A stretch of 64,000 bases of DNA from Hoplostethus atlanticus (taxonomy: Eukaryota; Chordata; Actinopteri; Trachichthyiformes; Trachichthyidae): NCBI GenBank assembly GCA_034670405.1, contig JAXDDX010000166.1:62001-126000 (forward strand), written 5' to 3'. The notes beneath the pieces were generated by a model. The model made no database searches, had not been told where the DNA came from, and was given only the letters and a program-made list of their open reading frames with translations. The position numbers and the translations under genes were made by a program. Shown here in pieces: positions 35,901 through 48,266 of the stretch (position 1 is the first letter of the stretch; each line of letters begins with the position of its first letter).

Positions 35901-38900
35901 CACTGCAGAACAGCAAATGGTAAGCACTGTTTACTTCCCATAGGTAATGCTTTATATCAGGCACCAGATATGGCGATATAGTACATCTGGATTTTCCTGG
36001 TGCAGGAGTAAGGTGTAAGGAGTATTTGTGCTTTTTACCTGTGTTTTTGTGTGCGTGCGTGCGTGTGTCTATATATAAAACTGCATCAGATGTTGAGGAG
36101 TATGATGGAGGCTCAGGACCAGCTGGAGAGGAAATACATCAGTAAGAAGGAAGAGCACAGAGCTCTGGAGATGCAGAACTACATGGGCCTGTCCAGGAAC
36201 ACTGGCACCTTTGACCCGAACAGGTCAGAGCTCACAGTACTCTGTCAGTTCCTTCTCCTGTGTAAAATATAATATATCTTAATTGGCGGTGCAGAATGTG
36301 TGTGTGTGTGTGACTTTGTACACATGCATGTATGTATATGCATCCATTCACGTGTGTGCGTGTGTATTGACGTGTGTGTGTGTGTAGGCTGGTGGAGGGA
36401 GACATATTCAGGATAGGGATGCACCTTGAGGACATAAAGGAAATGATAGACAGGAACGTGTGTGAGCAACTCTCCCCACCCCACTCACCCTCCACTCCCA
36501 CGCCCACGTCTCGCCCTCCCTGCCTGCCCATCACCGCACCTCCACTATCCCAGCACAAGGTAACTCACTGACTGACTGACTCTCACTCTCTGTTATTCTC
36601 TCTCTCTCTCTCTCCTATAATCACTACATGTCTATTGCAGTCCCCCACATGACTCACTCCGCCGTCTGAAATCAATTTATCTCATGTTAAATTTATGGCT
36701 TTAACTGTGACATGCATATTCTGTGTGAAGATGTTCATTTGCAAGGCTGTAGTCCTTGCACTGCTCTGTCAAAGAGACAAACCTTATCCATGCCCTGCAC
36801 CCTCATTTAGTGACAAGTCTTCTCTTGGAGGTGTGTGTGTGGGTGTGTGACATTGTCCTAATCACAATTTTCTGATTGGGTCCAGGGGCCAAGTGCAGGT
36901 TTTTCCACTGTGGGTTATGAGATGGGGAGAGGGAAAGAGGAAAAGGAGAAGAAGAAGGAGGAGGAGGCCTGTGAGGTCCATGGAGGTGGTGGATTAGAGA
37001 AAAGCAGTGAGCTCATAACCATCGACTCTCTACTGAATAAGAGCAGCCGCCACCCACGGTACAAAACAATCTCCTGCCATCTTTCTCTTTTCACTGCACA
37101 GTACTTTTTGCTGCATTCACTAGTTGAAGGCTCTGAGTTCATTTTCCGAGAATGGTGCCATCAGGGTTCCCACAGGCCTTGGAAATCCTTGAAAGTTTGT
37201 CGATTTGAGAAAAATAAAATACGGTCTTAAGATTATTTTTTTTACCCCAGTTCAGTGATATGACTCAGCTCTCTGGACCTCTTTCTAAATCCTGAGCAAA
37301 ACCCTGTAATGGATATTTGTGTTGATATAGCAACTGTTTTAACATGAATGATTTCACCAGGATTTCTTGATTTGACAAGATCATGAGTAAAAAAAAAAAA
37401 AAAAAGAGGGCTCTATAACGTCTAATTTTGATCGTCATGTCTCACCCTGAAATATGTCAATTTTGAGTCCTTGAATTTCACCAAACAGGACCTTGAAAGT
37501 CATCCTTGAATTTGATGTTCAATGTATGGGAACCCTGTGACATATTTGGGGCGTAGTTCAATCCTGAAATATTGTACTTGTTAATAATGTAGGCCCTTAG
37601 GTTCTGATGTTGTGGTTATGCAAGTAGAAAAAAACACTATTCTAACTGTGAAAAGGTTTATAGGCACCATTAGAAAAAAATAATTGAACTATTGTAACTG
37701 TGACCTGTGATAATTTGGGCCTACACTAGTCCTGATGTTTATACAGATAAAATGTCTGCATATAGCACTGTTGTAACTGTATTATTGATGTTTCAAGTGG
37801 TGTGTGTGTGTGTTCAAATAATAGACACGTTCTCCGCCTTCCTATGGGTGGATTGTGTTTCAGGTACAGCGTTGGTGTTAGGTTCCACAGGGCATAGGGG
37901 AACAGGGTGTTTTAGTCTCTGTGTGTTTGTGTTCCTCTCCGTCCTTCTCCAGGAGCTCACAAGGCTCTCTGGAGGGACCGGACCTCACGACAGCTGAGGA
38001 TGAGGGGGGCGAAGAGGAAGAGAGGAGCTCCATCCTGTCAGAGGGGATAGTTAATGATGACATCTTAGCATATCTGGCTGGAACAAACTCGTCTTCAAGA
38101 CACAGACAGTGGACACCCGAAAGGTCAGTGTTGTGGTACTGGAGGGTCCGTGATCGTATAGAATAGCGAGCCATGAAATGACTCTTCTGGTTTCTCTATA
38201 CTGGGTCGCTATTGAATAATGTATGGTGCATACAACTAATCCGTCTTGTAATCCTGCCACAGTGTAAATGAGATACTTATGAATGTGTGCTGTGGTCAGT
38301 CTAGAAATACAAAGGAGGACAGAGCTTGATCTTGCAATGCTTTCCCTGTCGTAAAGTTAAAATATCACTTGCCAATTTTCAAACAAAAGCCTAACCCTTC
38401 CCTAACTTCTGACCTCTCCCTTCCACACTGTAATCCCCAACTCCACTCCAGGGACCGAAAGATGCATCAGCAGTAACCTTTTTTTAAAATAGCTATTACT
38501 ATACACCTCGTTTGTTGTTGCTGTTGCAGTATTGGCAGCCAAGGCAGCCAAGGTAGCATCCTGAGCCCAGAGAGTGAATGTGATCTGGGGGCTTGTGTGA
38601 GTCTGGCTGTGGAGGTCTCCTGTTCCTCTGATGCTTTGACCACCCACAGCCTCTCAGAGCCTACTCTCAGCAGCTCACCCATATCACAGGTCAGTCGCAG
38701 CTAAAGGTTGGTTTGATGGAGACTGTCTTAATCTGTGGTGGTGTACCGGTGTGGGAGTATTGGTTGCATTAGCGTGGTCCACTTTTTTTTTTACATTACA
38801 TTACATTACAGTCAGTTAGCGGACGCTTTTATCCAAAAGCGGTTTACAATAAGTAAATTCAACGTAGGTAGACAGGAGAACTACTAGTCACCAAAAATCA

Positions 38901-41209
38901 CTATAAATAAATATATATATATATATATATATAGAGAGACACACATTTTTTTTTTTTTTTTTTGTTTACAAATAAAACAAATAAGCAAGTGCCAGGAGGA
39001 AGCGTCAGGGTAGTGTTTCTTGAAGAGGTGGGTTTTCAGCCTGCAGCGAAAGATGGGCAGCACCTCTGCTGTCCTGACATCAGTGGGGAGTTCATTCCAC
39101 CACTGTGGGGCCAGGACAGAGTGGTTTTTTTTAACGTGGACCCCCTGAGTTGGTTTGTAATTTGATCGTTGTTATGCAACATTGTTTCAAGGCCGCTGTT
39201 GTATAAGTTAGTGTGTAGACTGTGTAGGTGACTCCATTGTAACTGTTTTTTTGGGGGGGTGCAGAGGATTGTGAGCCCAGAGACAGACAGTGGATTTGGG
39301 AGCTCTTACTTGAGTCCGCCAGCCACAGGACCATTGCAGCCAAAACTACTCACAGAAAGGTATAAAACAACCACATAGCCAACAACAATAAATGGTTGAA
39401 GCACCTGTAGGAGAGTAATTATTGCTCTACCCATCTCAGTAGTTAAGCAATTACTGTACGTTTCATATTAGCTACTGATATACTGTCTACGTTGCCTGCT
39501 TAATGTCTGTGCTTATCCCTGCTAGTCGTGAACTAATTGTCCCACAGTGACTGATAAATCACTTGTATCGTGTCGTCTCATATCACACGGATAACATATT
39601 GTCTCGGTATCGGGAACGCATCGTTTCACCGCAGGTTAACTGAAGTTTAATTTTCCCATCTTCAGTGTGCAGCTCCAGAATGACGGGTTAAGTGGCTCAG
39701 ACAGTGAGGGCTCCTGCTCCAACCTGCAGACAGCCATCCATCCAGCCACCCTGACAAGCCAGCGGAGGGCCAGCCCCCAGCCAACTGTCCAGACACAGCC
39801 CTGTGGTGCAGGTGCTGCAGTGGAGCTGTGGGTGGAGAGCACCACTAAAGAGCCAGGAGTCAGGCTGCAGGGTGAGGGATCTCTTGTTCTATAATAATAA
39901 TAATAATAATGTGATACTTTTTTTGTTTTTGATCCCCATGAGGAAATTCTCTTTTTGTTTCGTTGTTTTGTTTCGAACTATACCACTTTACCACTGACCC
40001 AACAGAATCTGACCTCCACCTGCCTACCCACCTCTATCACCACATGTCCGAACCCATCCTCAGCACCTACATGGATACAGCACAGAGAGACAGCCATCTG
40101 TCCACTTGCTCTTGCAACAGGTCAGTGTACAACAAGCTGGTAGGCCTGTATATGTCTGTAGGTCATCTGTATCTAGACACAGGATTCTTAATGTTTGGCT
40201 TTGGTACTTTATACTTAACTAGATATACACAACCGCTCAAAAGTTTGGGGTCACTTATAAATTTCCTTTATTTTTTAAAGAAAAGCACAATTTCTTTCAA
40301 TTAAAATAACATTAAATTGATCAGAAATACAGTCTAGACATTGTTAATGTGGTAAATGACTACTATAGCTGGAAACGGCTGATTTTTAGTGGAATATCTA
40401 CATAGGCGTACAGAGGCCCATTTTCAGCAACCATCACTCCTGTGTTCCAATGGCACATTGTGTTAGCTAATCCAAGTTTATCATGTTAAAAGGCTAATTG
40501 ATCATTGAAAACTGTTGTGCTGATTAAAGAAGCAATAAAATTGGCCTTCCTTAGGCTACTTGAGTATCTGGAGCATCAGCATTTGTGGGTTCGATTATGG
40601 TCTCAAAATGGCCAGAAAAAAAAAAAGAACTTTCTTCTGAAACTCGTCAGTCTATTCTTGTTCTGAGAAATGAAGGCTATTCGGTGTGTATTACTCCCTT
40701 CACAGAACAGCAGCAAACTGGCTCTAACCAGAATAGAAAGAGAAGGGAGGCCCCAGTGCACAACTGAGCAATAGGACAAGTACATCAGAGTCTCTAGTTT
40801 GAGAAACAGACCCCTCACAGGTCCTCAACTGGCAGCTTCTTCAAATGGTACCTGCAAAACACCAGTCCCAACGTCAACAGTGAAGAGGCGACTCCAGGAT
40901 GCTGGCCTTCTAGGCAGAGTAGCAAAGAAGAAGCCATATCTGAGACTGGCCAATGAAAGATTAAAGATTAAGACGGGCAAATAACTATTTAGGGAAGAAG
41001 CAGTCAGCTGGTATTCTGTCTATAATGCAGTGACCAGCGCAGTCACCAGATCTCAACCCTATTATTTGATGAATAAAAGTGTGAGCTTTCATGGAAAACA
41101 TCACATTTTCTGGGTGAATATTAATAATATTAATAATATTTAATAATAAGTAGGGGAATAAAAGTATTCTTACTTATATATGTCAGGTGAACACATCTGT
41201 ATATCTATC

Positions 41210-41256
<47 letters not shown>

Positions 41257-44021
41257 AGTGAGGCTATCCTGGCCCTGCAGTCAGAGGTGTCCAGGCTGAA
41301 GAAGGACCTGGAGGAGGGCCTAGTCCAGCTGCCTCATCTAGCACAGAGGATGGACTACCTCACCTCCAAATACAGGCAGGATCCTCTGGACCGCAGATCT
41401 AAAAGCAGACCCAGGACCCACCATAAACCAACCTCTAACAGGTAGGGATCTGGTCCTGCTGGCTGGCTATGATGGATGGATGGATTGATTGATGATTATT
41501 AGGTTTAGACTGATATATTGGGTTGCTGATTTATAAGGTCTTTATTGGCCTTTTATTAAATATCTGATGTTGGCCAGACATGTCTTCTAATATGAGGAGG
41601 CTCCTCTTTAACCACAGCTACATACAAGCCTAGATTGAAATTGTATTTTCTTTGCACATTTTATTTATTCATTTAATTGCTTTCTGTAATTAATTCGTCA
41701 TTTAAAGGCCTAATATATTCCAGAGTTTACCACCCCATTGAACACCATTGAATAGATGGGTTGGGTCACCCTGCCAATCCACCTAAAAGAATTGCAGTAG
41801 TCTGGGTTTCCTGAGAGTGTCCTGTGATGGTCTACATGCTGTTTCAAAGACATTGGCACAACATATCAGATATCAGCAACTTTAGTCTAAAAATATCAGT
41901 ATCATATGAGCCTTCAAAAACCCATATCAGTATACCCCTAATCATAATATACTGTGTGCTCTAGTGTGTGGAAGCCATTGGATAGCAGGTTGGAGATCCA
42001 GAATGGGAACAACCTCAGCTCCAGTCTGGTGAAGATAGAGGACTGGATCTCTTCGGACATGGATCCCAGCAAGAGCAAAGGTATACTACCACCATACGCC
42101 ACTACGCAAATTACACACCAAGTCCACCTATCACCCTGTGTGTGTGTGCGTGCGTGTGTGCGTGCGTGCGTGTGTTTACACCTTTTTGTTTTGTGTGTCC
42201 AGATATTTCTTCCATCCTCTCTTATGATTTTGATCGTTCGCTCCCCAGGTTCGGATAGTGGTGACACCGACGGCTCTGAGATCATGCTGCAGTTCCACAG
42301 TACGCCTGTAGGGGGCAGGAGAGGCAGTGGCAGCCTGTGTTCCGGCTCTGAGGTGCCAGGCAAACTTCAGGGCAAACAGCACTCCAGCAGAGGTCAGTAC
42401 AGTTATCACACTGTCCTCGGTATATACTAATGAAAACTGTATTGCTTAGAAGTTGATGCAATTCTCTTCATATGCTATGCACATGGGATAATCCATCCAA
42501 AGTACAGACAGCTTAAACTGGACGGTATATATATCTCGTTGTCCTTTAGGCTCAGAGGAAAACTGCTCAGTGAAAAGCTCTGGTCTGACCAACTCCAGTT
42601 TAAAGACAAGGAACCAGGGGCTCTCTTACAGCAGAGCCACCCACAGAGCAAGGAGTAAGCCACCGTTTCTCAGTTGTTGAGCTAGTACATTTTGGTTTGA
42701 TTCTGAGTGATGGAACATTGTGTGTTGTCAAGTTCAAGTTTCAACCTTATATGTGCCCAATAGGCAAATTGGTCTCAAAGCGAGTATTCAAAACGTCATT
42801 ACATAGAACAACTTAAGACTCACTGGCACCACCAGACAACAGTCAGTCAGCATAAGACGAATCATCATCATCATCATCATCATGACACAATGATTGGCAA
42901 TTAATCATGGCCTTCCTCCTCCTTCTACCAACATTTAGGAGGCCTAACGCAGTAGATAAAGGAGTATACCTGTTTTTCTTGGCAGTAAGGGATGTCAGTA
43001 TGTGCATTGTTGTGTATTGGTGTTCATAGTGCTCCTTATGTATCCACTGTCAGACATGGAGAGTACGTACTCCAAGGAGAGGTGGTCTCTTTTCTCTCCT
43101 CCATCTCTCCAGAAGCCCCTCCTCCAGGTCAATTATGGCTCCTCCTGCAGCCTGCCTGCTAGGTAACCCCAAACCCATTACTGACTGAAAGCAAACACGC
43201 TCAGTTTCCCTGAGCCATTGAAATTCAATGTCTCCTGTAAATTCTCTGATTCTTTCATCATCTTTCCTTCTTTTATCGCCCCCTGTGCTCATACTAACTC
43301 TTTTCACAAAACCAGCTATAAAGTGAGGGAGCCACCACCGAGGTCAGCGTCCCACCACTGGAAGCGTTCCACCCAGTCAGACACAGCACTCCTGCCCAGC
43401 AATGTGTACTTCCAGCGGACACTGTCCCCGACCTTAGTCCCATCCAACAGCAGGACAAGCAGACACAGAGGGAGCAAGGTCAGATGTGTCACTAATCCAC
43501 ATACAATCTACAATCTTTTCATCTTCCCTATATGCAAGAATATTGCTGCTGTAAGGTGACAACATTGTATCTCCAAGAAGTTATTAGGATAAACAATTTT
43601 CTTGTAGTCACGTGTCCATTTAAAAAAAAAATGATGCCATGTGTTTTGAATTGGTTTAATAGGTGTTACTGTAAATTCATGCAAATAAATGTGAAATTCC
43701 AAGAATGAAGTGGAATCTAAAGACATTTTCATATACAAGCTTTTGAAAATGTAATCTGTGTGAGTGAGTGTTTAGTGTTAAGAATATGTGAATGCAAAAT
43801 ATACTCTTGAACGTCGTCAGCTTGATTGAGAGTTTGCTGTTGTTCACTAGGAGGAGGAGATGAACAGGACTCTGGACCGGGCTATTGAGGCGGCCCGCAG
43901 CATGAAGAGGACCACCGATCACATGGCCAAGAGCCTGTCTGCTGACCTGGCCAATGTTCAACTCTACAGGAAGCTGCACAACATGCAGCCACTGGGGGGC
44001 AGGAACCACAATGCCTTATAA
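32956..44021 (+). CDS. aknad1: AKNA domain-containing protein (AKNAD1/AKNA family), complete or nearly so
   Basis: AKNA-family protein; AKNA organises centrosomal microtubules, while AKNAD1 is little studied. Exons: 32956-33175, 33575-34818, 34968-35042, 35159-35267, 35634-35779, 35860-35919, 36090-36223, 36388-36559, 36886-37058, 37953-38123, 38530-38689, 39265-39359, 39666-39871, 40006-40120, 41259-41441, 41965-42080, 42249-42392, 42550-42654, 43054-43162, 43316-43478, 43851-44021. All phases agree: about 1356 aa. The start MEGDPEESDDD is chosen for its TCCATGG context; the frame is open further upstream. Features: acidic N-terminus with QDDLPYDDDLG, helical segment VEYDKLLTKYAEAENLIDQM (about 489-513), coiled coil 580-650, SPETDSGFGSSYLSP (about 890), and the AKNA domain at 1027-1087 (ILALQSEVSRLKKDLEEGL, YLTSKYR). 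The symbol rests on position next to gpsm2, as in human; length is closer to AKNA. Confidence 0.85.
37162..37537. mobile_element. hAT-like MITE in an aknad1 intron
   Basis: The left end CAGGGTTCCCACAGGCC and right end (reverse complement CAGGGTTCCCATACATTG) form terminal inverted repeats of about 13 bases with CAGGG/CCCTG termini typical of hAT elements. Flanks GTGCCAT and GTGACAT could be a decayed target duplication. The interior contains CCTTGAA words and an 18-base A run, with no transposase. Confidence 0.5.
38791..39120 (+). repeat. Interspersed repeat with GACGCTTTTATCC core, copy 2 (aknad1 intron)
   Basis: Same family and orientation as 16091-16337: TTACATTACATTACAGTCAG, then GACGCTTTTATCC and CAACGTAGGTAGACAGGAGA. 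This copy extends further right through GTCAGGGTAGTGTTTCTTGA and CATTCCACCACTGTGGGGCC. It carries an (AT)n run at 38909-38933 and a T run. Confidence 0.7.
39893..39960. repeat. (AAT)n run and SINE fragment in an aknad1 intron
   Basis: ATAATAATAATAATAATAAT is followed by GTGATACTTTTTTTG and GATCCCCATGAGGAAATTCTC, related to the left part of the repeat at 17540-17757. Confidence 0.5.
40225..41080 (+). mobile_element. Truncated, internally deleted Tc1-like transposon
   Basis: The left terminus CAACCGCTCAAAAGTTTGGG is the known end of a fish Tc1/mariner family. Remnants of the transposase gene follow: MVSKWPEKKKELSSETRQSI from about 40600, and TVKRRLQDAGLLGRVAKKKP within 40799-40984, the paired DNA-binding region of Tc1-like transposases. 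Reading frames are interrupted by deletions and stops, the catalytic DDE part is absent, and no right terminal repeat is found before 41150. It sits in an aknad1 intron and is not functional. Confidence 0.85.
41212..41254. repeat. (GT)n microsatellite abutting an aknad1 splice acceptor
   Basis: About 21 GT units are followed directly by CCAG, the acceptor of exon 41259-41441, so the usual pyrimidine tract is replaced by GT repeat. Confidence 0.95.
42861..42884. repeat. (ATC)n microsatellite in an aknad1 intron
   Basis: Eight trinucleotide units within the intron between exons 42550-42654 and 43054-43162; no other feature in this intron. Confidence 0.8.
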
Positions 44022-44165
44022 CAGTCAGGGTACAGATCAGCTTTACCCTGTAATCATCAACCATCTAATCCCTAATATACCGGAAAAGCTGCTTACGTGG
44101 ACTTATCGGTTGAAAAACCAATAGCTTTGATTTTGATTTGTTTTGTAATTGAATTGTTCAAGGAC

Positions 44166-44171
44166 ATTAAA
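44166..44171 (+). terminator. aknad1: Candidate poly(A) signal (ATTAAA) of aknad1
   Basis: ATTAAA about 145 bases after the stop codon; it is a common signal variant. No AATAAA is seen nearer. Use is inferred. Confidence 0.4.
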
Positions 44172-44199
44172 TTAATCTGTGATGATCATTTATATTGTC

Positions 44200-47100
44200 T
44201 AATGTTGTTTTCCTCTTTTTTTTTTTACAGTGATGTATGTTGACAATAGTTAGAGATAAAGCCTGAAATTACTTTGTAAAAATGAAATCTTGAAATTGAA
44301 AATTCACATAGCAGATATTTTGTGCTCATATTCAATATATTTACATTTGATCATGCCAAAAAAAAAATCACCCAAATCATGGAATACAATCAAAATGTCA
44401 GGTTTAGTTTCAGTGTATAACATTGATAATCCATACAATGTATGCAATCAAACAAACAAGCATCACATCCGTCGTATTGGAAGTGGACAACAACGACTGC
44501 CCAACATCCGATTTTTAATAAAAGGCCACTATCATTCCGAAACCCTAATATATTTTAGACATAATTCATTGTGAGCGTGACAAGTCAAAGTAGTATTTTC
44601 AAATGAAAACTCAATAGGGGGCACCAGCACTGCACTGTGATCCAGCTGTGACCATTAGTTAGGGGTCAGCCTCAGTCCCCCACAATGCCCCAGGTCAATC
44701 CACCTGTGTCACCTGACCCTACTGCCGCCCGTACAGCGGCTGTCCAACAGGCACAAGCAAGCACAGGGTAAAAGGAGATTTAATCAAATCAAAATTAGGT
44801 CAGATAGGCAATATTACATTTCAGGAAAATCCCTTTCAGTCCTCACTGAGAATGAGTATCAACTTTTGTCCGGTTAGCTCATTTGCTCATTTGATGCCTG
44901 GCCCTGCTGGTCTGTGAGGCACTAGTAACAGAATCTCTTCTCATTGAGTTTCTATTGGATGTGTTTGTGGCACTCCCTGTTCCATACAGGTTATGTTGTG
45001 GGGTATCGATTTCCCCTGTTGTTCCTCTGGGGTAACATTCCTGAACCTCCCCTCTGATTGTTGGAGCAACAGATGAGGTTCTCAGTGTTCACAAACCTCT
45101 CTAGGCCATCAGCAGGACAGGACACAAGTCACAGTGAGGCTACCATGGCTTCTCAACCAGTGAGCGCACTCCCTCTCTCTCTCTCCTCACATGTACAGAC
45201 ACAGAATCACCCACACTAACCCAGTTAACCACAGTCATCTTCACCAATCACTATTACCTGATTTCAGGTTAGGTGACTCTAGGACTAATAATATATAATA
45301 TGTCGATTACAATCGATCCACAATTAATAGTTGTAGAATATTGGCATTACTGAGAGATTTAATTTAACCTAGATAGCTAAGATGTTGACATAAAATGCAG
45401 TAAAATAATTGTTCCTCAAATCATCTACACAAATAATAAATGATTGTCATTTTAGCCATAAGCGTGCAACCCTACTCAAAGAAACCTGAGGGTGGATTCA
45501 CGTTCACGCCACTGAATCACATTCACATTGATACTGCACATTATACAGGTGTGAAACAGGTGTCTAATCTTCACGTTGGGGTGTATCTTCCTCTTTGTGA
45601 GTGTGTCCAAACAGTCTGCTGAAGTCTGATCTGTTGTTTTCTCATACGCATCAACTTTGACGTCCAGATAAAAGAGAAAACGGTGGTGTAAGGAGGCGCT
45701 AGATGTTTTACCCCACAGGCCGTAGGAATGATTACAACAGCAAGAGGAGGACTTACAGGTGCAGAAACCAACAAACAATGCAAACCATTGCTGAATTTAA
45801 TAAAAGCAAGTTTTCTAAAGTGAGATTTTTTGCTAGGATACATTCCAAGTATGGTGGAATAAGTGATTTATTTTATTTTGCTTTACCAACACTTTATAAA
45901 CAGTGGTTCTCAGCTACATACACTGTTGGTTTCATTGGTCTCCCCACATGATTGCGGAGGCCAACAAAGCTTGTTTGCTAATATGCTTCATGTGACTGTA
46001 TGTACATTTTACAGGCTGCAAATGTGAAGGACCATTTTATCACCATTGTTTTAGAAAGACATGCATAGCCTCTGGTAGGTCTTTCTAGAATTTGGAGCTC
46101 CTGTTAAAAAAATCGCCTTTCATTTTCATAGTTTAGAAAATGCTGCAATATCATGAAGGGCCAGACTCTGCTGAGCCCTAAAAATAATGTATAACATCTT
46201 AAAAATAATAAATTCCAAAGCTCATAATGATACTAAAATACAGGGAACACCTCACATGGAGATGAACCTTACTGCTGCATTTTGTACTAGTGGTAGGAAG
46301 AGTTTCAGTAACCTAAATGAGAAAAAAATAAAAGCATGGGTCACTTTCTTCAGATCGCCATGGGATAAAAAAAAAAGGCCTTTCTGCATTTCTGTCACCA
46401 AGGGATATTTCTTAGCTGGGGAGAGCATAACTCCTATAACCATTTGACCTCTTCCAAAAAGAGCTGGATCAAAAATCAGGATGAGCCAAAGTCCATAGCA
46501 TGGAATCATAGCATGCTTAAAACAAGGAAAAGTGACAGTAGCCAAATAGCAGCTGTAAATTATTTTTGATTAAAAAAAAATGAGGACTTGTGCCAATGAA
46601 GTGTTTAGTGGGAACAATATTAGATGACCGGTAGAGGACATGAGACAGTGTTTCATAATGGGCTTAACATGAAATTCAAAATAGCTCAGTACAGCAGAGT
46701 TCCCACTCAACATGGAGATTTGGAGCAAGATTTGTTTGTGTTTGTGTTTTTTTTCCAGCAAAAAACATAAAATATTCCTTAGTGTATAGGTAAATTACAA
46801 ACACTACATAAAATGATTATGATAAAGAAGGAGATGGGATCTACTGATTTGTTTTCTTTCATTCTGGTATCCATCCATTGTGATCCTGTGTAGTATTCAG
46901 TATACATCAGTGTTTAGAAGTGGTTGATCCCTTAAAGGACAAGGATCCTCTGAGCAGTATGAACGTCTTTAAGTTGATAAAAAGAAGGACCAGGTGCTCA
47001 CACAGTCCCTGGCAATGTAAAGCATTCTTTCTCAAGAGTGTCTCAAAGTTTCTAAAGGGTCAATAAATATAGAACACAATAAATTAAAAACAACTATTTT

Positions 47101-48266
47101 CACTGTTTATTACCTGTTGATGTACACTGGAGTAATATCTGTAAACAAAATAATTTCACTGATGAATCGGGACGTTTCACAAAGGAGATTTGCCCATATC
47201 TGGTCCTTAGGGATCCTCCCAGTCCATCTTTATAATACAGATATGACGCAAAACACTCGGGGAACAGAAAGGTATTATTCCAGCCTCACCATTCAACAAC
47301 ACGGATAGAGAGATGCTTGAGTCAGTTTTACCGAAACAGCTTGCATTGATATTATTCTCACGCCAAGTTCCCTGTAGTATAGCATATAAGGTTACAGTTA
47401 TCCAAACGTACCAAACTATTTTTTGAACGTGGTTACATAACTACACTTTATTAGATGCTTATGTGTTGTGGTGGGAAAGTGAGGAATGGCCTCAATTGGC
47501 TTAGGGGATAAACCTATACAGTATCTATATCAGGATAAATGAATGGTTGTATTGCGTACATCCTAGAGCATGCACGCAACCGTCATCCTTTGCAAACAAT
47601 ATACTATCAACTGCAAATGTTATGCTTTATTTACCCCCAACCAACACATAGTATCTATATTTATACAAATCCATTGGTTATGAGTGACCTGGTGTCTATT
47701 TGTGTTTGTTCAAGCAACAGAAAATGACTGATTGATTAAAAAGTGGTCTCACCTATCTCATGAACTATCGCTGACGTGTCAACCAGGAGAAATCAAATTT
47801 CAATTGGACAAAACCTTAGATAACCATAAATGGTCCCTTTCAGACGTAACAGACACACAAATAGGTCATCAGTCAAGCAGTGTTTTTTGGAAGGTGTGAG
47901 GCTGTACATTTCTCAACTGAGATGTTAGTGTAGTTGGTGGAAACACAACAATCAACAGGAAACAATATTAGGTCAATCTGAATGCACATTTTAAGGGAAT
48001 GGTTGTGAAAACAAAAGCTTGTGTGTCTACATTCTCATCTAACACAGGTGAGTTTCCTCCTCTCACTCTGATAGGCCACCCAAGCACCCCAAGGGGAGGA
48101 GTTAAGCCTCTGGGCTCTTTGGTATTCGCTGAAACAATAAAGGACTTGTGGGTTCAGCTGAGGGAAAAAAATTAACTTAAAACTTGAGCTACCCTGAAGA
48201 CATTGTCAGAAATAACATCACACATCTAGCCTCTAGGCAGTGGCTTGGCAGAAAAATACTGAAGGC
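44200..48266. other. Intergenic region between aknad1 and fndc7: no supported gene
   Basis: About 4 kb of AT-rich DNA. ORFs on both strands are short, lack matching splice sites and resemble nothing, apart from a possible LINE remnant near 46250-46400. The last 250 bases are the fndc7 upstream region (ACAATAAAGG at 48132-48141 is a weak TATA-like word). No stxbp3 exons, expected here by human gene order, were recognised. Confidence 0.6.
46250..46420 (-). repeat. Possible decayed LINE 3' fragment
   Basis: On the minus strand an ORF ends with LLKLFLPLVQNAAVRFISM, faintly like the conserved LQLVQNAAAR block near the C-terminus of LINE reverse transcriptases. No other domain is present. The call is weak. 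Confidence 0.25.

Noticed and set aside
40585..40984. Functional transposase gene
   Set aside because: Only broken pieces of the DNA-binding half remain, with frame breaks and no catalytic region.
41212..41254. CRISPR or tandem coding repeat
   Set aside because: Plain GT microsatellite; vertebrate genome and no spacer-repeat structure anywhere in the window.
44600..44790. GC-richer island after aknad1 as a new exon
   Set aside because: No ORF with flanking splice sites and no similarity on either strand.
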